Origin: Hyunsoonleella pacifica | GTDB lineage: Bacteria > Bacteroidota > Bacteroidia > Flavobacteriales > Flavobacteriaceae | Assembly (NCBI RefSeq): GCF_004310335.1 | Contig: NZ_SIRS01000002.1 | Coordinates: 558,001-622,000, forward strand | Direction: 5' to 3' | DNA: 64,000 nucleotides | Shown: positions 36,933-45,219 of the stretch, one piece after another | How the letters are laid out: each line of letters opens with the position of its first letter | Numbering within the stretch: the first letter of the stretch is position 1 | The notes under the pieces: generated by a model | Seen by the model: the letters and a program-made list of their open reading frames with translations, nothing else | Database searches by the model: none | Told to the model about the DNA's origin: nothing | Made by a program: the position numbers and the translations under genes

Positions 36933-37496
36933 TTGACGCCTAACCACCAAAATATTGAAAATTTAATTGAACTGTGCATATCTGGTAATCAGTCTGCGCA
37001 ACTAGAAATATATAATAGATATTATAAAGCAATGTACAATACGTCTTTACGAATAGTAAAAAATAGTTTTGAAGCAGAAGATATTATGCAAGACTCGTTT
37101 TTAATGGCTTTTACAAAACTTAATACCCTAAAAGACAAAACAGTATTTGGCTCTTGGTTAAAACGAATAGTTATTAATAACAGTATACATCATTATAAAA
37201 AACAATCAAATAAACAAGAAACACCATTAAACGATACTTTATTTAAAGTTGAAGATCAGAACACTAATGACACTACTAATCATGCTGAAGTCTCATTAAA
37301 AATTAAGCAAGTATTAGATGGATTAAATAGTTTAAAAGACAATTATAGAGTTGCGCTTACATTAAATTTAATAGAAGGATTTGATTATGGGGAAGTAAGC
37401 GAAATAATGAATATAAGTAATGCTAATTGTAGAACTATAATTTCAAGAGCAAAAAGTAGTTTGCGTCAAAAATTAGAACACTTAAGAGTTAATTAA
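36933..37496 (+). CDS. RNA polymerase sigma factor, ECF family (cassette 2)
   Basis: A 187-residue sigma-70 family factor. Region 2 has LEIYNRYYKAMYNTSLRIVKNSFEAEDIMQDSFLMAFTKL and GSWLKRIVINNSIHHYKK. Region 4 has LKDNYRVALTLNLIEGFDYGEVSEIMNISNANCRTIISRAKSSLRQKL. The best start is TTG at 36933 (M-T-P-N-H-Q), because no in-frame ATG lies ahead of the conserved region. The anti-sigma-like gene follows after 9 bases. It resembles Bacteroidota ECF factors paired with small membrane regulators. Confidence 0.9.
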   Translation: MTPNHQNIENLIELCISGNQSAQLEIYNRYYKAMYNTSLRIVKNSFEAEDIMQDSFLMAFTKLNTLKDKTVFGSWLKRIVINNSIHHYKKQSNKQETPLNDTLFKVEDQNTNDTTNHAEVSLKIKQVLDGLNSLKDNYRVALTLNLIEGFDYGEVSEIMNISNANCRTIISRAKSSLRQKLEHLRVN

Positions 37497-37505
37497 CCTT
37501 AGAAT

Positions 37506-38075
37506 ATGAATAAAGATTACTTAGATAGTTTTTTTGAAACGGCAAAAGATGATTTTGATGTTGAAGAGCCTAGTGCTAACCATAAGCAACGGTTTCTTGA
37601 AAAATTAAATGATAAAGGCGAGCTATACCCTACTAGTGAAATTAGACAAAGGCGTCGTCTATGGAAACCGTTACTAGGTGTGGCCGCCTCTATTCTACTA
37701 GTTATAACACTAGGTCTTAGCTTTACTTCTCAAGATAATGAATTAAGGGACCTAGCAAGTGTATCACCAGAAATGGCTAGAACAGAAAATTTTTTCACTG
37801 TAACCATTTCCGAAGAGCTTTACAAACTTGAAAACGCATCTACTCCTGAAACACAACAATTAATTCAAGATGCAGTAAACCGATTAGCTAATCTTGAAAA
37901 GGCTTATGAAAATCTAAAAAAGGATTTAAATGAAAGTGGAGATGATAAACGCGTAATATTTGCGATGATTACAAACTTTCAAACGAGAATTGAAATATTA
38001 AAACACACACTTCAAGAAATAGATAATATAAAACAATTAAAAATCACATCATATGAAACGAACAGTACAATTTAA
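37506..38075 (+). CDS. Single-pass membrane protein, probable anti-sigma factor
   Basis: The protein has 189 residues. The N-terminal soluble part (MNKDYLDSFFETAKDDFDVEEPSANHKQRFLEKL) is followed by a basic patch, one transmembrane segment at about residues 56-75 (LLGVAASILLVITLGLSF), and an extracytoplasmic helical part (LEKAYENLKKDLNESGDDKRVIFAMITNFQTRIEILK). Topology and position directly after an ECF sigma gene point to an anti-sigma factor, although no zinc-binding motif is seen. The end overlaps the next gene by 23 bases. Confidence 0.78.
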   Translation: MNKDYLDSFFETAKDDFDVEEPSANHKQRFLEKLNDKGELYPTSEIRQRRRLWKPLLGVAASILLVITLGLSFTSQDNELRDLASVSPEMARTENFFTVTISEELYKLENASTPETQQLIQDAVNRLANLEKAYENLKKDLNESGDDKRVIFAMITNFQTRIEILKHTLQEIDNIKQLKITSYETNSTI

Positions 38076-39147
38076 ATCACTTATTACTTTTTTACTGATA
38101 CCACTCTTTGTTTCTGCATTAAGCAATTCAAATGATAAAGGTAAATACAGTAAGGAAAAGAAAATTAACAAAGAGTATTCGGTATCATCCGATGCCAACT
38201 TAAGTATTAAAAACAGTTATGGTAATTTAGATATTATCACTTGGAATGAAAATAGAATTGTTTTTGAAATAACAATCACTACTTCTGGTAACAATCAAGA
38301 AAAAGTTGAAGAACGTATAAATGATATAACTGTTGAGTTTGAAGGCAGTAGTAGTAATGTATCAGCCAGAACTAAGTTTGGTAAAGGAAAATCTAGTTCG
38401 TGGTGGGGGAATAATAAAAAAAACAATGTAAATATTTCGGTAAATTATATTGTTAAAATGCCAATTACCAATAGTGTTGCTTTAAATAATGATTATGGCA
38501 GCATAAACTTAGGAAAGTTAGAAGGACAAGCTAATATAAACTGTGATTATGGTAAGATAACCACAAAGGAACTTATGGCTGATGATAATGTTTTAACTTT
38601 TGATTATTCCAGTGGATGTTATTTTGAGTATATAAAATCTGGTAGTATAAATGCAGATTACAGTGGCTTTACAGTAGGAAAAACCAAAATGCTTAACATT
38701 AATAGTGATTACACCAAATCAAAAATCGAAATTGCTGAACAAGTAAATTACAATAGCGATTATGGCTCATTATACATAGAAAAAGCAAATATTATAAACG
38801 GTAATAGCGATTATGTAAATTTAAAATTTGGTAGTATTTATGATAAAGCCACTATAAAAGCCGGCTACGGTTCTATTAAAATAGAACAATTACAGAGTAG
38901 TTTGAAAGCTTTAACCATAAAGACTAGTTATACAGGTTCAAAAATTGGATTTCATCCAGACTTAAATTTTGATTTCGATTTGGATTTATCTTATGCAAAT
39001 CTTAGTGGAGATAATGATTTTGATTTTACCTATAAATCTGTAGAATCTACACAAAAAAGATATTCAGGATATTATGGAAATAAAGGTTCGGGAGCGAAAA
39101 TAATTATAAAATCTAATTATGGGGGCTTGAATTTTTATAAGAATTAA
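38053..39147 (+). CDS. Exported beta-helix-like protein (GIN/DUF4097-type adhesin)
   Basis: A 364-residue protein with a signal peptide (SLITFLLIPLFVSALS). The mature part is made of short repeating strands with a YG or DYG/DYS pattern every 20-25 residues (NSYGNLDIITWNENRIVFEITI, NNDYGSINLGKL, NCDYGKITTKEL, NSDYGSLYIEKA, KAGYGSIKIEQL, SNYGGLNFYKN). That pattern is characteristic of DUF4097/GIN-type right-handed beta-helix proteins. It is the last gene of ECF cassette 2, overlapping the probable anti-sigma gene by 23 bases, so it may be sensed by or controlled through that pair. Confidence 0.8.
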   Translation: MKRTVQFKSLITFLLIPLFVSALSNSNDKGKYSKEKKINKEYSVSSDANLSIKNSYGNLDIITWNENRIVFEITITTSGNNQEKVEERINDITVEFEGSSSNVSARTKFGKGKSSSWWGNNKKNNVNISVNYIVKMPITNSVALNNDYGSINLGKLEGQANINCDYGKITTKELMADDNVLTFDYSSGCYFEYIKSGSINADYSGFTVGKTKMLNINSDYTKSKIEIAEQVNYNSDYGSLYIEKANIINGNSDYVNLKFGSIYDKATIKAGYGSIKIEQLQSSLKALTIKTSYTGSKIGFHPDLNFDFDLDLSYANLSGDNDFDFTYKSVESTQKRYSGYYGNKGSGAKIIIKSNYGGLNFYKN

Positions 39148-39203
39148 AGATTGAAAAATGAGGAAAGCCTACGGAATCTTAAACTAGTTTTTTTCTAAAT
39201 ATT

Positions 39204-39242
39204 AAGCCTACATCTCTAATCTTAGATTGTAGGCTTTTTTTT
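39204..39242. terminator. Terminator after ECF cassette 2 (copy B of a duplicated terminator)
   Basis: AAGCCTACA, TCTCTAATCTTAGAT, then TGTAGGCTT with eight T. The sequence and the flank TTTGATAAAA match the terminator at 36835-36872. It sits between two convergent genes. Confidence 0.88.
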
Positions 39243-39274
39243 GATAAAATTGTAGCAAATTTGAAAAAGTGGTG

Positions 39275-40111
39275 TTAATCAAAAAACTCGTCATCTAGAG
39301 AGTAATCAAACGTACCCGTTACTTCATACGGCCCTTCATCTGGAGTTCCATCTTCATACACAAGAATATACTCAAACTTAAAGGTTCCTGTAATAACTCT
39401 CTCATCTAAATCAAACTTGCTAATAACAATTTCTCCCGGTAATTCCTTTGTACTTACTTCTCCTGCTTTATTTAAACCAAAGAAAGTATAAAAGCAAACA
39501 CCCTCAAAAACATCATTAAACTCATCATACAAAACATAAGAGCCTTCTTTCCATAGAGGTTTAGGTATTCTCAAATTTATCTCCCTATCTGTGTCAGCTA
39601 AAATCGTAGGTTTGGTATAACCACTATTTCCTTGTATCAATATATAATCATCGTCTGGTCTTGACAAAAAATCATTAACAGAAACTCCTCCAGGAAAAAA
39701 TAAATAACCATTGGGTTTCATGTCATTATACTCTTGTCCGTTAATATTAGCTGTCATAAACGCACGAACAGTAACAGAGGGGGTTTCGCCACCACTGTTG
39801 CCATCTCCACAATTTAAACTATTTATTAGTGTTTGGAACACACCATCATCATCTCCGCACAATTCTATTTGATGTTCTAATGCAGCTTTGTATGCACTAC
39901 ATAAATCCGAATAGTTTTCACTTGAAGAAGATGCTTCGGCAAAAGCTTGTGCCGCATTGGCAGTGTTCAATGTAGCCTCATCACATGACGAAGGTAAGTT
40001 AGTATTCGTTTGCTCTGGAATTTCCCCATCAAAAGGTTCAATGTTACATGAAACAAAAGTAAACGTTAGACATAAGGAAAGTAAAAGAAAAGCGTATTTG
40101 GTAAGTTGCAT
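39275..40111 (-). CDS. Hypothetical lipoprotein
   Basis: A 278-residue protein from ATG 40111 (MQLTKYAFLLLS), with a lipobox ending FTFVSC. The region after the anchor has a small helical segment with CDEATLN, FAEASSSSENYSDLCSAYKAALEHQIELCGDD and LNCGDG, in which the cysteines may pair. The C-terminal half is a beta-rich domain (VRAFMTANINGQEYNDMKP, VITGTFKFEYILVYEDG, GTFDYSLDDEFFD) like those in flavobacterial DUF6252-type lipoproteins, though I am not sure of the family. It stands alone, and its function is unknown. Confidence 0.7.
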   Translation of the reverse strand: MQLTKYAFLLLSLCLTFTFVSCNIEPFDGEIPEQTNTNLPSSCDEATLNTANAAQAFAEASSSSENYSDLCSAYKAALEHQIELCGDDDGVFQTLINSLNCGDGNSGGETPSVTVRAFMTANINGQEYNDMKPNGYLFFPGGVSVNDFLSRPDDDYILIQGNSGYTKPTILADTDREINLRIPKPLWKEGSYVLYDEFNDVFEGVCFYTFFGLNKAGEVSTKELPGEIVISKFDLDERVITGTFKFEYILVYEDGTPDEGPYEVTGTFDYSLDDEFFD

Positions 40112-40193
40112 TGTTAATAAAATTTGATTACCCAAAAGTAATCATAAGGCAATATCTACCTACGATTTTTCTCATAAAAAACTAGATTTTAGA

Positions 40194-41498
40194 TTAAATG
40201 CTTATTTTATCCTTTGTATTCACTCGAAATAATAAAACAATACCAATCAAAAAGAAAACAAATAGGAATAAAATAGCATATCTCATGGTGTATATTTGAT
40301 CTACAACAGCAAAAATGGACATTCCTATTACTATTCCAATTTTTTCGGCTACATCATAAAAACTAAAATAGGATGTTGTGTCCTCTGTCTCAGGTAAAAA
40401 CTTAGAATAGGTTGATCTTCCTAAAGATTGTACTCCGCCCATAACAAAGCCAACTATAGTGGCAGCGATATAAAATTGCACTGGGGTTTTCATAAAGTAA
40501 GCGTAAAAGCATAGCCCCATCCAAATAAAATTAACAATTATTAAGGCTTTAATATTTCCATATTTATCAGACATTTTAGAAGTGAGAAATGCACCAAACA
40601 CAGCAACAATTTGTATTACTAAAATACTTATGATTAAACCAAAAGTTTTTTGCTCATCGTTTTCCCATAATATTTCTTTCTCGCCAAAATATACCGCCAT
40701 TAACATTATGGTTTGTACTGCCATACTAAACACAAAAAAGGCATTGAGATACTTCTTCAATCTTAGATTATTCTTTAAATCGTTCCAAACAGATTTTAAT
40801 TCTTTAAAACCATTAAATATAACATCTTTGGTAATTTTATGACCTTTAGAACTCCCTTTAGGTAGATGATAAAAGCTGTATTGACTAAATAAAATCCACC
40901 ATAAACCAACGGTTATAAATGAATATTTCATCATCTCTATTTTTGCCTCTCCTGTATCTTGAGACATTACCATAACCAAATTTACAATTAGCAATATTAC
41001 GCTTCCAAAATAACCCCAGGCAAATCCTTTGGCACTTATACTGTCTTGTTGTTCTGGATAAGCAATATCTGGCAAATAAGAGTTATAAAACACCAAACTC
41101 CCCCAGTAACCTAATAATCCCATGAAATAAAATAAAATACTGGTATGTATGTAATCTAAATCAAAAAAGTACAAACCAATACACCCTAAACCTCCCATGT
41201 AGCAAAAGAATTTCATGAAATTCTTTTTATTGCCTACATAATCAGCTATACCAGACAATAATGGAGAGAGAAAAGAAACCACCAAAAATGTAAAAGCCGT
41301 AACTATTGAAATTAAAACCGTTTGTTTCATTTCAAAGCCAAAAGCTGTCACTAGCTCTTCTTTTGAATCAAACAAACTAGAATAAAATAAAGGAAAAATG
41401 GATGAAGCAATAGTTAAGGTATAAACTGAATTTGCCCAATCATAAAAAGCCCAGGCATTTAATAGTTTTTTGCTTCCCTTTTGTAAAGGTTCTTTCAT
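40194..41498 (-). CDS. MFS transporter of the UMF1 (Atg22-like) family
   Basis: A 434-residue inner membrane protein with about 12 transmembrane segments. The N-terminus KLLNAWAFYDWANSVYTLTIASSIFPLFYS is the family signature (W-x-x-Y-D-W-A-N-S). LLSGIADYVGNKKNFMKFF is the MFS loop 2-3 motif. VMGGVQSLGRSTYSKFLPETEDTTSYFSFYDVAEKIG is the conserved second-half motif of UMF1 members. The substrate is not known. I use ATG 41498; an upstream in-frame GTG at 41510 lies inside a terminator hairpin. The seven T of that terminator run directly into the ATG. Confidence 0.87.
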   Translation of the reverse strand: MKEPLQKGSKKLLNAWAFYDWANSVYTLTIASSIFPLFYSSLFDSKEELVTAFGFEMKQTVLISIVTAFTFLVVSFLSPLLSGIADYVGNKKNFMKFFCYMGGLGCIGLYFFDLDYIHTSILFYFMGLLGYWGSLVFYNSYLPDIAYPEQQDSISAKGFAWGYFGSVILLIVNLVMVMSQDTGEAKIEMMKYSFITVGLWWILFSQYSFYHLPKGSSKGHKITKDVIFNGFKELKSVWNDLKNNLRLKKYLNAFFVFSMAVQTIMLMAVYFGEKEILWENDEQKTFGLIISILVIQIVAVFGAFLTSKMSDKYGNIKALIIVNFIWMGLCFYAYFMKTPVQFYIAATIVGFVMGGVQSLGRSTYSKFLPETEDTTSYFSFYDVAEKIGIVIGMSIFAVVDQIYTMRYAILFLFVFFLIGIVLLFRVNTKDKISI

Positions 41499-41528
41499 AA
41501 AAAAAGTCACACTTTTATTGTGTGACTT
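41499..41528 (-). terminator. Terminator or leader hairpin touching the MFS start codon
   Basis: On the minus strand: AGTCACAC, a 7-base loop, GTGTGACT, then seven T that run directly into ATG. It lies 33 bases after the stop of the M48 gene and would end its transcript. Any message for the MFS gene starting from the -7-like AATATTTG at 41546-41539 would have to pass through it. Confidence 0.75.
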
Positions 41529-41561
41529 CTAAAATAAACAAATATTTTATTCTAAGCGATA

Positions 41562-42380
41562 TTAATTTTTAAATGATGTGACTCCAAATTTTCTAGCTTC
41601 TTTTTCTGCTAATGGCGCCCACTCTGTCAAATTTTTAATTCTAGTATCATTTGATGGGTGCGTACTCATAAATTCTGGTGGCGCTTGTCCCCCACTTTTT
41701 GCTTTCATACGTTTCCATAATTCTGCAGCTTCATATGGATTATATCCTGCAATAGCCATAAGATGTAGCCCATAATTATCTGATTGAGTTTCATGATTTC
41801 GGCTAAAAGGTAGCATTACTCCTACTTGGGAACCAATACCATAAGCTTGATTAAAAATAGCTCTAGTTTGTTCATCTTTGATTGCTACATTTCCAGCTAC
41901 AGCCCCTAACTGTTGAACTATACCTGCACTCATGCGCTGCTGTCCGTGATTAGCCAATGCATGAGCCACTTCATGTCCCATAATTGCTGCCACTCCTGCT
42001 TCAGTCTTAGCTATAGGCAAAATACCGGTATAAAATACAATCTTACCACCCGGCATACACCAAGCATTTACGGTTTCATCTTGAACTAAATTATATTCCC
42101 ACTTGTAATCTTTTAGATAGCCTTGATGACCATTAGCATTTAGCCAACGTTCTGCTGCTACAGCAATACGTTGCCCAACACGTTTTATCATTTCGGAATC
42201 TTTTGTTCCTGTTACCACTTTGTTTTCATTTAAAAACTGATTATACTGAGCAAATGCTGTTGGAAATAGCTGTGAATTTGGCACTAATGCTATAGTCTTT
42301 TTACCTGTAAATGGATTGGTAGCACACGCAACTAAAAGTAATGTGAGTCCGATACCAAGTATAACTTTATTTCGTTTCAT
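41562..42380 (-). CDS. M48 family metallopeptidase, lipoprotein
   Basis: A 272-residue zinc peptidase. The N-terminus is a lipoprotein signal with lipobox LLVAC followed by ATNPFTGKKTIALV, which is the usual start of this group. The zinc site is GHEVAHALANHG. The third ligand is in the downstream ETQSDNYGLHLMAIAGYNPYEAAELWKRM, and the end has STHPSNDTRIKNL. Homologues such as BepA/YcaL are periplasmic peptidases that watch over outer membrane protein assembly. It is transcribed alone and is followed by the terminator at 41499-41528. Confidence 0.9.
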   Translation of the reverse strand: MKRNKVILGIGLTLLLVACATNPFTGKKTIALVPNSQLFPTAFAQYNQFLNENKVVTGTKDSEMIKRVGQRIAVAAERWLNANGHQGYLKDYKWEYNLVQDETVNAWCMPGGKIVFYTGILPIAKTEAGVAAIMGHEVAHALANHGQQRMSAGIVQQLGAVAGNVAIKDEQTRAIFNQAYGIGSQVGVMLPFSRNHETQSDNYGLHLMAIAGYNPYEAAELWKRMKAKSGGQAPPEFMSTHPSNDTRIKNLTEWAPLAEKEARKFGVTSFKN

Positions 42381-42539
42381 AATAGCTTTGAATTTAGAGT
42401 TAAAAATACAAAATCGATATATAATAATAGGACACTTTTAATTTTAATTGGTCACAATACGCATATATATTTATATGAAATTAAAAAAGAAGTGTTATTT
42501 TAATTGAGAGGTATCGACATAATATAAAAAATTATTAAT

Positions 42540-43028
42540 ATGAAAAAAATCCTATCCCTAGTTGCAGTTATAATGGTATTTAGCTGCAATACATTAGCCC
42601 AAAAGAAAGAAAAAGCAACCGAAACGGAAAAGAGTTTTAAGGTTACTAAAACTGATGCTGAATGGAAAGCACAACTTACTGATATGGAATATTATGTGTT
42701 GCGACAAGCCGGAACTGAACGTTCTTTTTCAAGTGTTTTAAATAAGAATTATGAGGAAGGTACTTATGTATGTAAAGGTTGCGACACACCTCTTTTTGAA
42801 AGTAAGCACAAATTTGATTCTGGGACTGGATGGCCAAGTTTTGATAAAGAAATTAAGGGTAATGTTGCCTATTCTACTGATTATAATTTGGGCTATGCTA
42901 GAACTGAAGAACATTGTGCTACCTGCGGAGGGCATTTAGGACACGTGTTTAATGACGGCCCAAGAGATACTACTGGAAAAAGACACTGTATTAATGGAGT
43001 TGCTTTGAAATTTGTTCCGAAAGAATAA
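42540..43028 (+). CDS. msrB: Peptide-methionine (R)-S-oxide reductase
   Basis: A 162-residue enzyme that repairs methionine R-sulfoxide. It has an N-terminal export signal (LSLVAVIMVFSCNTLAQ), so it works in the cell envelope. The SelR domain covers about residues 35-160: EWKAQLTDMEYYVLRQAGTE and FESKHKFDSGTGWPSF. Zinc cysteines are in YVCKGCDTPLF and CATCGGHLGHVF. The catalytic cysteine is in RHCINGVALKFVP. Cys19 of the signal could alternatively be a lipobox. No msrA is adjacent. Confidence 0.92.
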   Translation: MKKILSLVAVIMVFSCNTLAQKKEKATETEKSFKVTKTDAEWKAQLTDMEYYVLRQAGTERSFSSVLNKNYEEGTYVCKGCDTPLFESKHKFDSGTGWPSFDKEIKGNVAYSTDYNLGYARTEEHCATCGGHLGHVFNDGPRDTTGKRHCINGVALKFVPKE

Positions 43029-43102
43029 TTGACTTTTAAATCCCAATAATCAATATTTAGGTTTTGGAATTTAGTATTTGTATATTGAAATTTTGAAGTA
43101 TC

Positions 43103-43654
43103 ATGGAAAGTTACTTAACCAGTGTTATTAAACAATTTGAATATTATAAATCTTTGGGAGATAAAACTTTTAAAGGTTTAACTTTTGAGGAATTGCAAAA
43201 GGAGTTTGTTGAAGATTCTAACTCTATATCAATTATTGTAAAACATATTGTTGGTAATATGTTAAGTAGATGGACTAACTTTTTGACTGAAGATGGTGAG
43301 AAAACATGGAGGCATCGTGACGAGGAGTTTATTGATACTTATAGAAGTAAAGCCGATTTGCTTGCTAATTGGGATAAAGGTTGGTCTTGCTTATTTGATG
43401 CTATTAAACCTCTAGCAGAAAACGATTTAGAGCGAATTATCTACATAAGAAATCAAGGGCATACAGTTACTGAAGCTATTAATAGACAGTTAGCACATTA
43501 TGCTTACCATGTGGGACAAATAGTTTTTTCAGGGAAATTGATTAAAGGTAAAAACTGGGATTCGCTTTCAATTCCAAAAGGTAATTCTTCAAAGTATAAT
43601 GTTGAAAAGTTTAGTAAAGCTAAAGAGCGTAAGCATTTTACTGATGATCTTTAG
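43103..43654 (+). CDS. DinB-like / DUF1572 family protein
   Basis: A 183-residue helical protein. The motif IIVKHIVGNMLSRWTNFLTEDGEKTWRHRDEEF and the C-terminal NRQLAHYAYHVGQIVFSGKLIKGKNWDSLSIPKGNS contain the three histidines expected for the DinB/YfiT-type metal site (KHIVGN, LAHYAYHVGQ). This pattern fits DUF1572 members, often thiol-transferase-like. No signal peptide is seen. The start ATG 43103 follows a 74-base gap after msrB, so co-transcription is possible. Confidence 0.8.
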   Translation: MESYLTSVIKQFEYYKSLGDKTFKGLTFEELQKEFVEDSNSISIIVKHIVGNMLSRWTNFLTEDGEKTWRHRDEEFIDTYRSKADLLANWDKGWSCLFDAIKPLAENDLERIIYIRNQGHTVTEAINRQLAHYAYHVGQIVFSGKLIKGKNWDSLSIPKGNSSKYNVEKFSKAKERKHFTDDL

Positions 43655-43731
43655 TGTTAAGAAAAATTAAGAATAGTTTGTTTTTATAAACTTTCTAAAA
43701 GCTATAGTTTTAGACTGTTGTTTTCAAGTAT

Positions 43732-43822
43732 GCCCTGCGAGAGGGATTGAACGGCATGTTGGAGCTCCTCACAGAGAGCGACTAGTGAAAGCCCGTTTGC
43801 CATTTTTCTGGCAACTCGCCCA
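43732..43822 (+). ncRNA. Structured RNA, copy 2 (Flavo-1-like)
   Basis: Same architecture as 4101-4200. The outer stem is GCGAG (43737-43741) / CTCGC (43815-43819). The first hairpin is GCTC / GAGC (43764-43779) and the second TTGCCA / TGGCAA (43797-43814). The conserved blocks GGATTGAACGGCATGTT and TAGTGAAAGCC are retained. Stem bases differ from copy 1 while pairing is kept, which is covariation. It lies between the DinB-like gene and the convergent NDH-2 gene, so it could also affect the 3' ends of both. Confidence 0.68.
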
Positions 43823-43829
43823 AATACAA

Positions 43830-45113
43830 TTAATCTTTATGTATACTTTTAAAGGGACGAATAATTAGGCGCGCTTCTCTATCAAACCTCACATAATTGT
43901 ATACCCAATTTACAAATACCACCATCCTATTTCTAAAACCTATTAAGAAAAAAAGATGTACAAACATCCATACATACCAAGCAAAAACACCTTGAAATTT
44001 CCAGTTTTTTAAATCGACAACGGCTTTATTTCTACCTATGGTTGCCATAGCGCCTTTATCTTTGTATTTGAAAGATTTGAGGGGCTTGTTTTCTATTATT
44101 CTAAGTAGGTTATTACCTAATTGTTCACCTTGTTGAATTGCTGGTTGTGCCATCATTGGTAGGCCATAAGGATGTTCATCGGAAGTCATACAAGCAATAT
44201 CTCCAACGGCAAAAATGTGCTTAAATCCTTGTACTTGATTGTATTCGTTTACAGTTATACGGTTACCTCTGGTAACGTAATCTTCTGCATCTAGCCCTTT
44301 AATTGTGGCGCCTTTTACACCTGCAGCCCAAACTACTGTTGCGGTTTCAAAGGTTAAATCTGTATCTGTACTTACTGTCTTACCATCGTAACTCGTTACA
44401 CGAACATTTTTCCAAATATTAACGCCTAGCTTTTCTAAAAAGTCTTCAGCTTTTTGTGATGCCTTGGCACTCATCCCTTTTAAAATACAATCTCCTGCTT
44501 GAATAATATGTATTTGTGCTAAACGTGTATCTAAATCTGGGTAATCTTTTGGTAAAATTCCTTTTTTAATTTCTGCTAAAGCTCCTGCAAGTTCAACTCC
44601 TGTTGGTCCGCCTCCTACTATAACGAAATTCATTAGCGCATTGCGCTCATTTAAATCTGAAGTTAATAGTGCATCTTCAAAATTTTCGAGAATTAAACTA
44701 CGTAAATTTAATGATTGTGGTATGGTTTTCATTGCCATACTGTGTTTTTCGATCTCAGAATTTCCAAAAAAGTTAGTTTTAGAACCTGATGCTACTACTA
44801 AATAATCGAATTTTAGTTCTCCTATGTTTGTTTTCACTTTATTCTTTTTAGTATCAATTTCTTCAACAGAGGCTAGTCTGAAGAAAAAGTTGGGAAAGTC
44901 TTTTAATATTTTTCTAATAGGATATGCTATAGAATCTGGCTCAAGTCCTCCTGTAGATACTTGATATAATAGGGGTTGAAATGTGTGATAATTATGCTTG
45001 TCCAACAACACTACCTGAACTTCTTGTTTTGATAATTTTTTAGCTAAAGCAACGCCTGCAAAACCCCCGCCAACAATTACAACTCGCGGAAAACTTGTTC
45101 TAGGTATATTCAT
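43830..45113 (-). CDS. Type II NADH dehydrogenase (NDH-2)-like FAD oxidoreductase
   Basis: Membrane-bound flavoenzyme passing electrons from NADH to quinone, 427 residues from ATG 45113 (MNIPRTSFPRV). The FAD-binding motif VVIVGGGFAGVALAKKL is followed by LLDKHNYHTFQPLLYQVSTGGLEPDSIAYPIRKI. The NADH-binding motif is FVIVGGGPTGVELAGAL. Then come HIFAVGDIACM and PMMAQPAIQQGEQLGNNL, the quinone-side segment typical of NDH-2. A C-terminal hydrophobic stretch (FAWYVWMFVHLFFLIGFRNRMVVFVNWVYNYV) anchors it to the membrane. A TACCTTTG box lies upstream at 45139-45132. Confidence 0.9.
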   Translation of the reverse strand: MNIPRTSFPRVVIVGGGFAGVALAKKLSKQEVQVVLLDKHNYHTFQPLLYQVSTGGLEPDSIAYPIRKILKDFPNFFFRLASVEEIDTKKNKVKTNIGELKFDYLVVASGSKTNFFGNSEIEKHSMAMKTIPQSLNLRSLILENFEDALLTSDLNERNALMNFVIVGGGPTGVELAGALAEIKKGILPKDYPDLDTRLAQIHIIQAGDCILKGMSAKASQKAEDFLEKLGVNIWKNVRVTSYDGKTVSTDTDLTFETATVVWAAGVKGATIKGLDAEDYVTRGNRITVNEYNQVQGFKHIFAVGDIACMTSDEHPYGLPMMAQPAIQQGEQLGNNLLRIIENKPLKSFKYKDKGAMATIGRNKAVVDLKNWKFQGVFAWYVWMFVHLFFLIGFRNRMVVFVNWVYNYVRFDREARLIIRPFKSIHKD

Positions 45114-45131
45114 ATCGTAAAAATTGCAGCA

Positions 45132-45139
45132 CAAAGGTA
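45132..45139 (-). promoter_or_regulatory. -7 promoter box for the NDH-2 gene
   Basis: TACCTTTG on the minus strand matches TAnnTTTG exactly, 19-26 bases before the chosen start. No clear -33 element at normal spacing. Confidence 0.5.
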
Positions 45140-45193
45140 GTAAAAGTTACAAATTTAGTACGCTTCTATATTCGTTATTCAAACTTCATTTTG

Positions 45194-45201
45194 TAAATTT
45201 G
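45194..45201 (+). promoter_or_regulatory. -7 promoter box for lpd
   Basis: TAAATTTG matches TAnnTTTG exactly, ending 18 bases before the lpd ATG, which gives a very short leader. No clear -33 TTG. Confidence 0.5.
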
Positions 45202-45219
45202 CAGCTTAAATTTTAACAC

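Noticed and set aside
41499-41510. GTG start for the MFS transporter at 41510
   Set aside because: The GTG is part of a terminator stem and adds only M-T-F-F before a good ATG.
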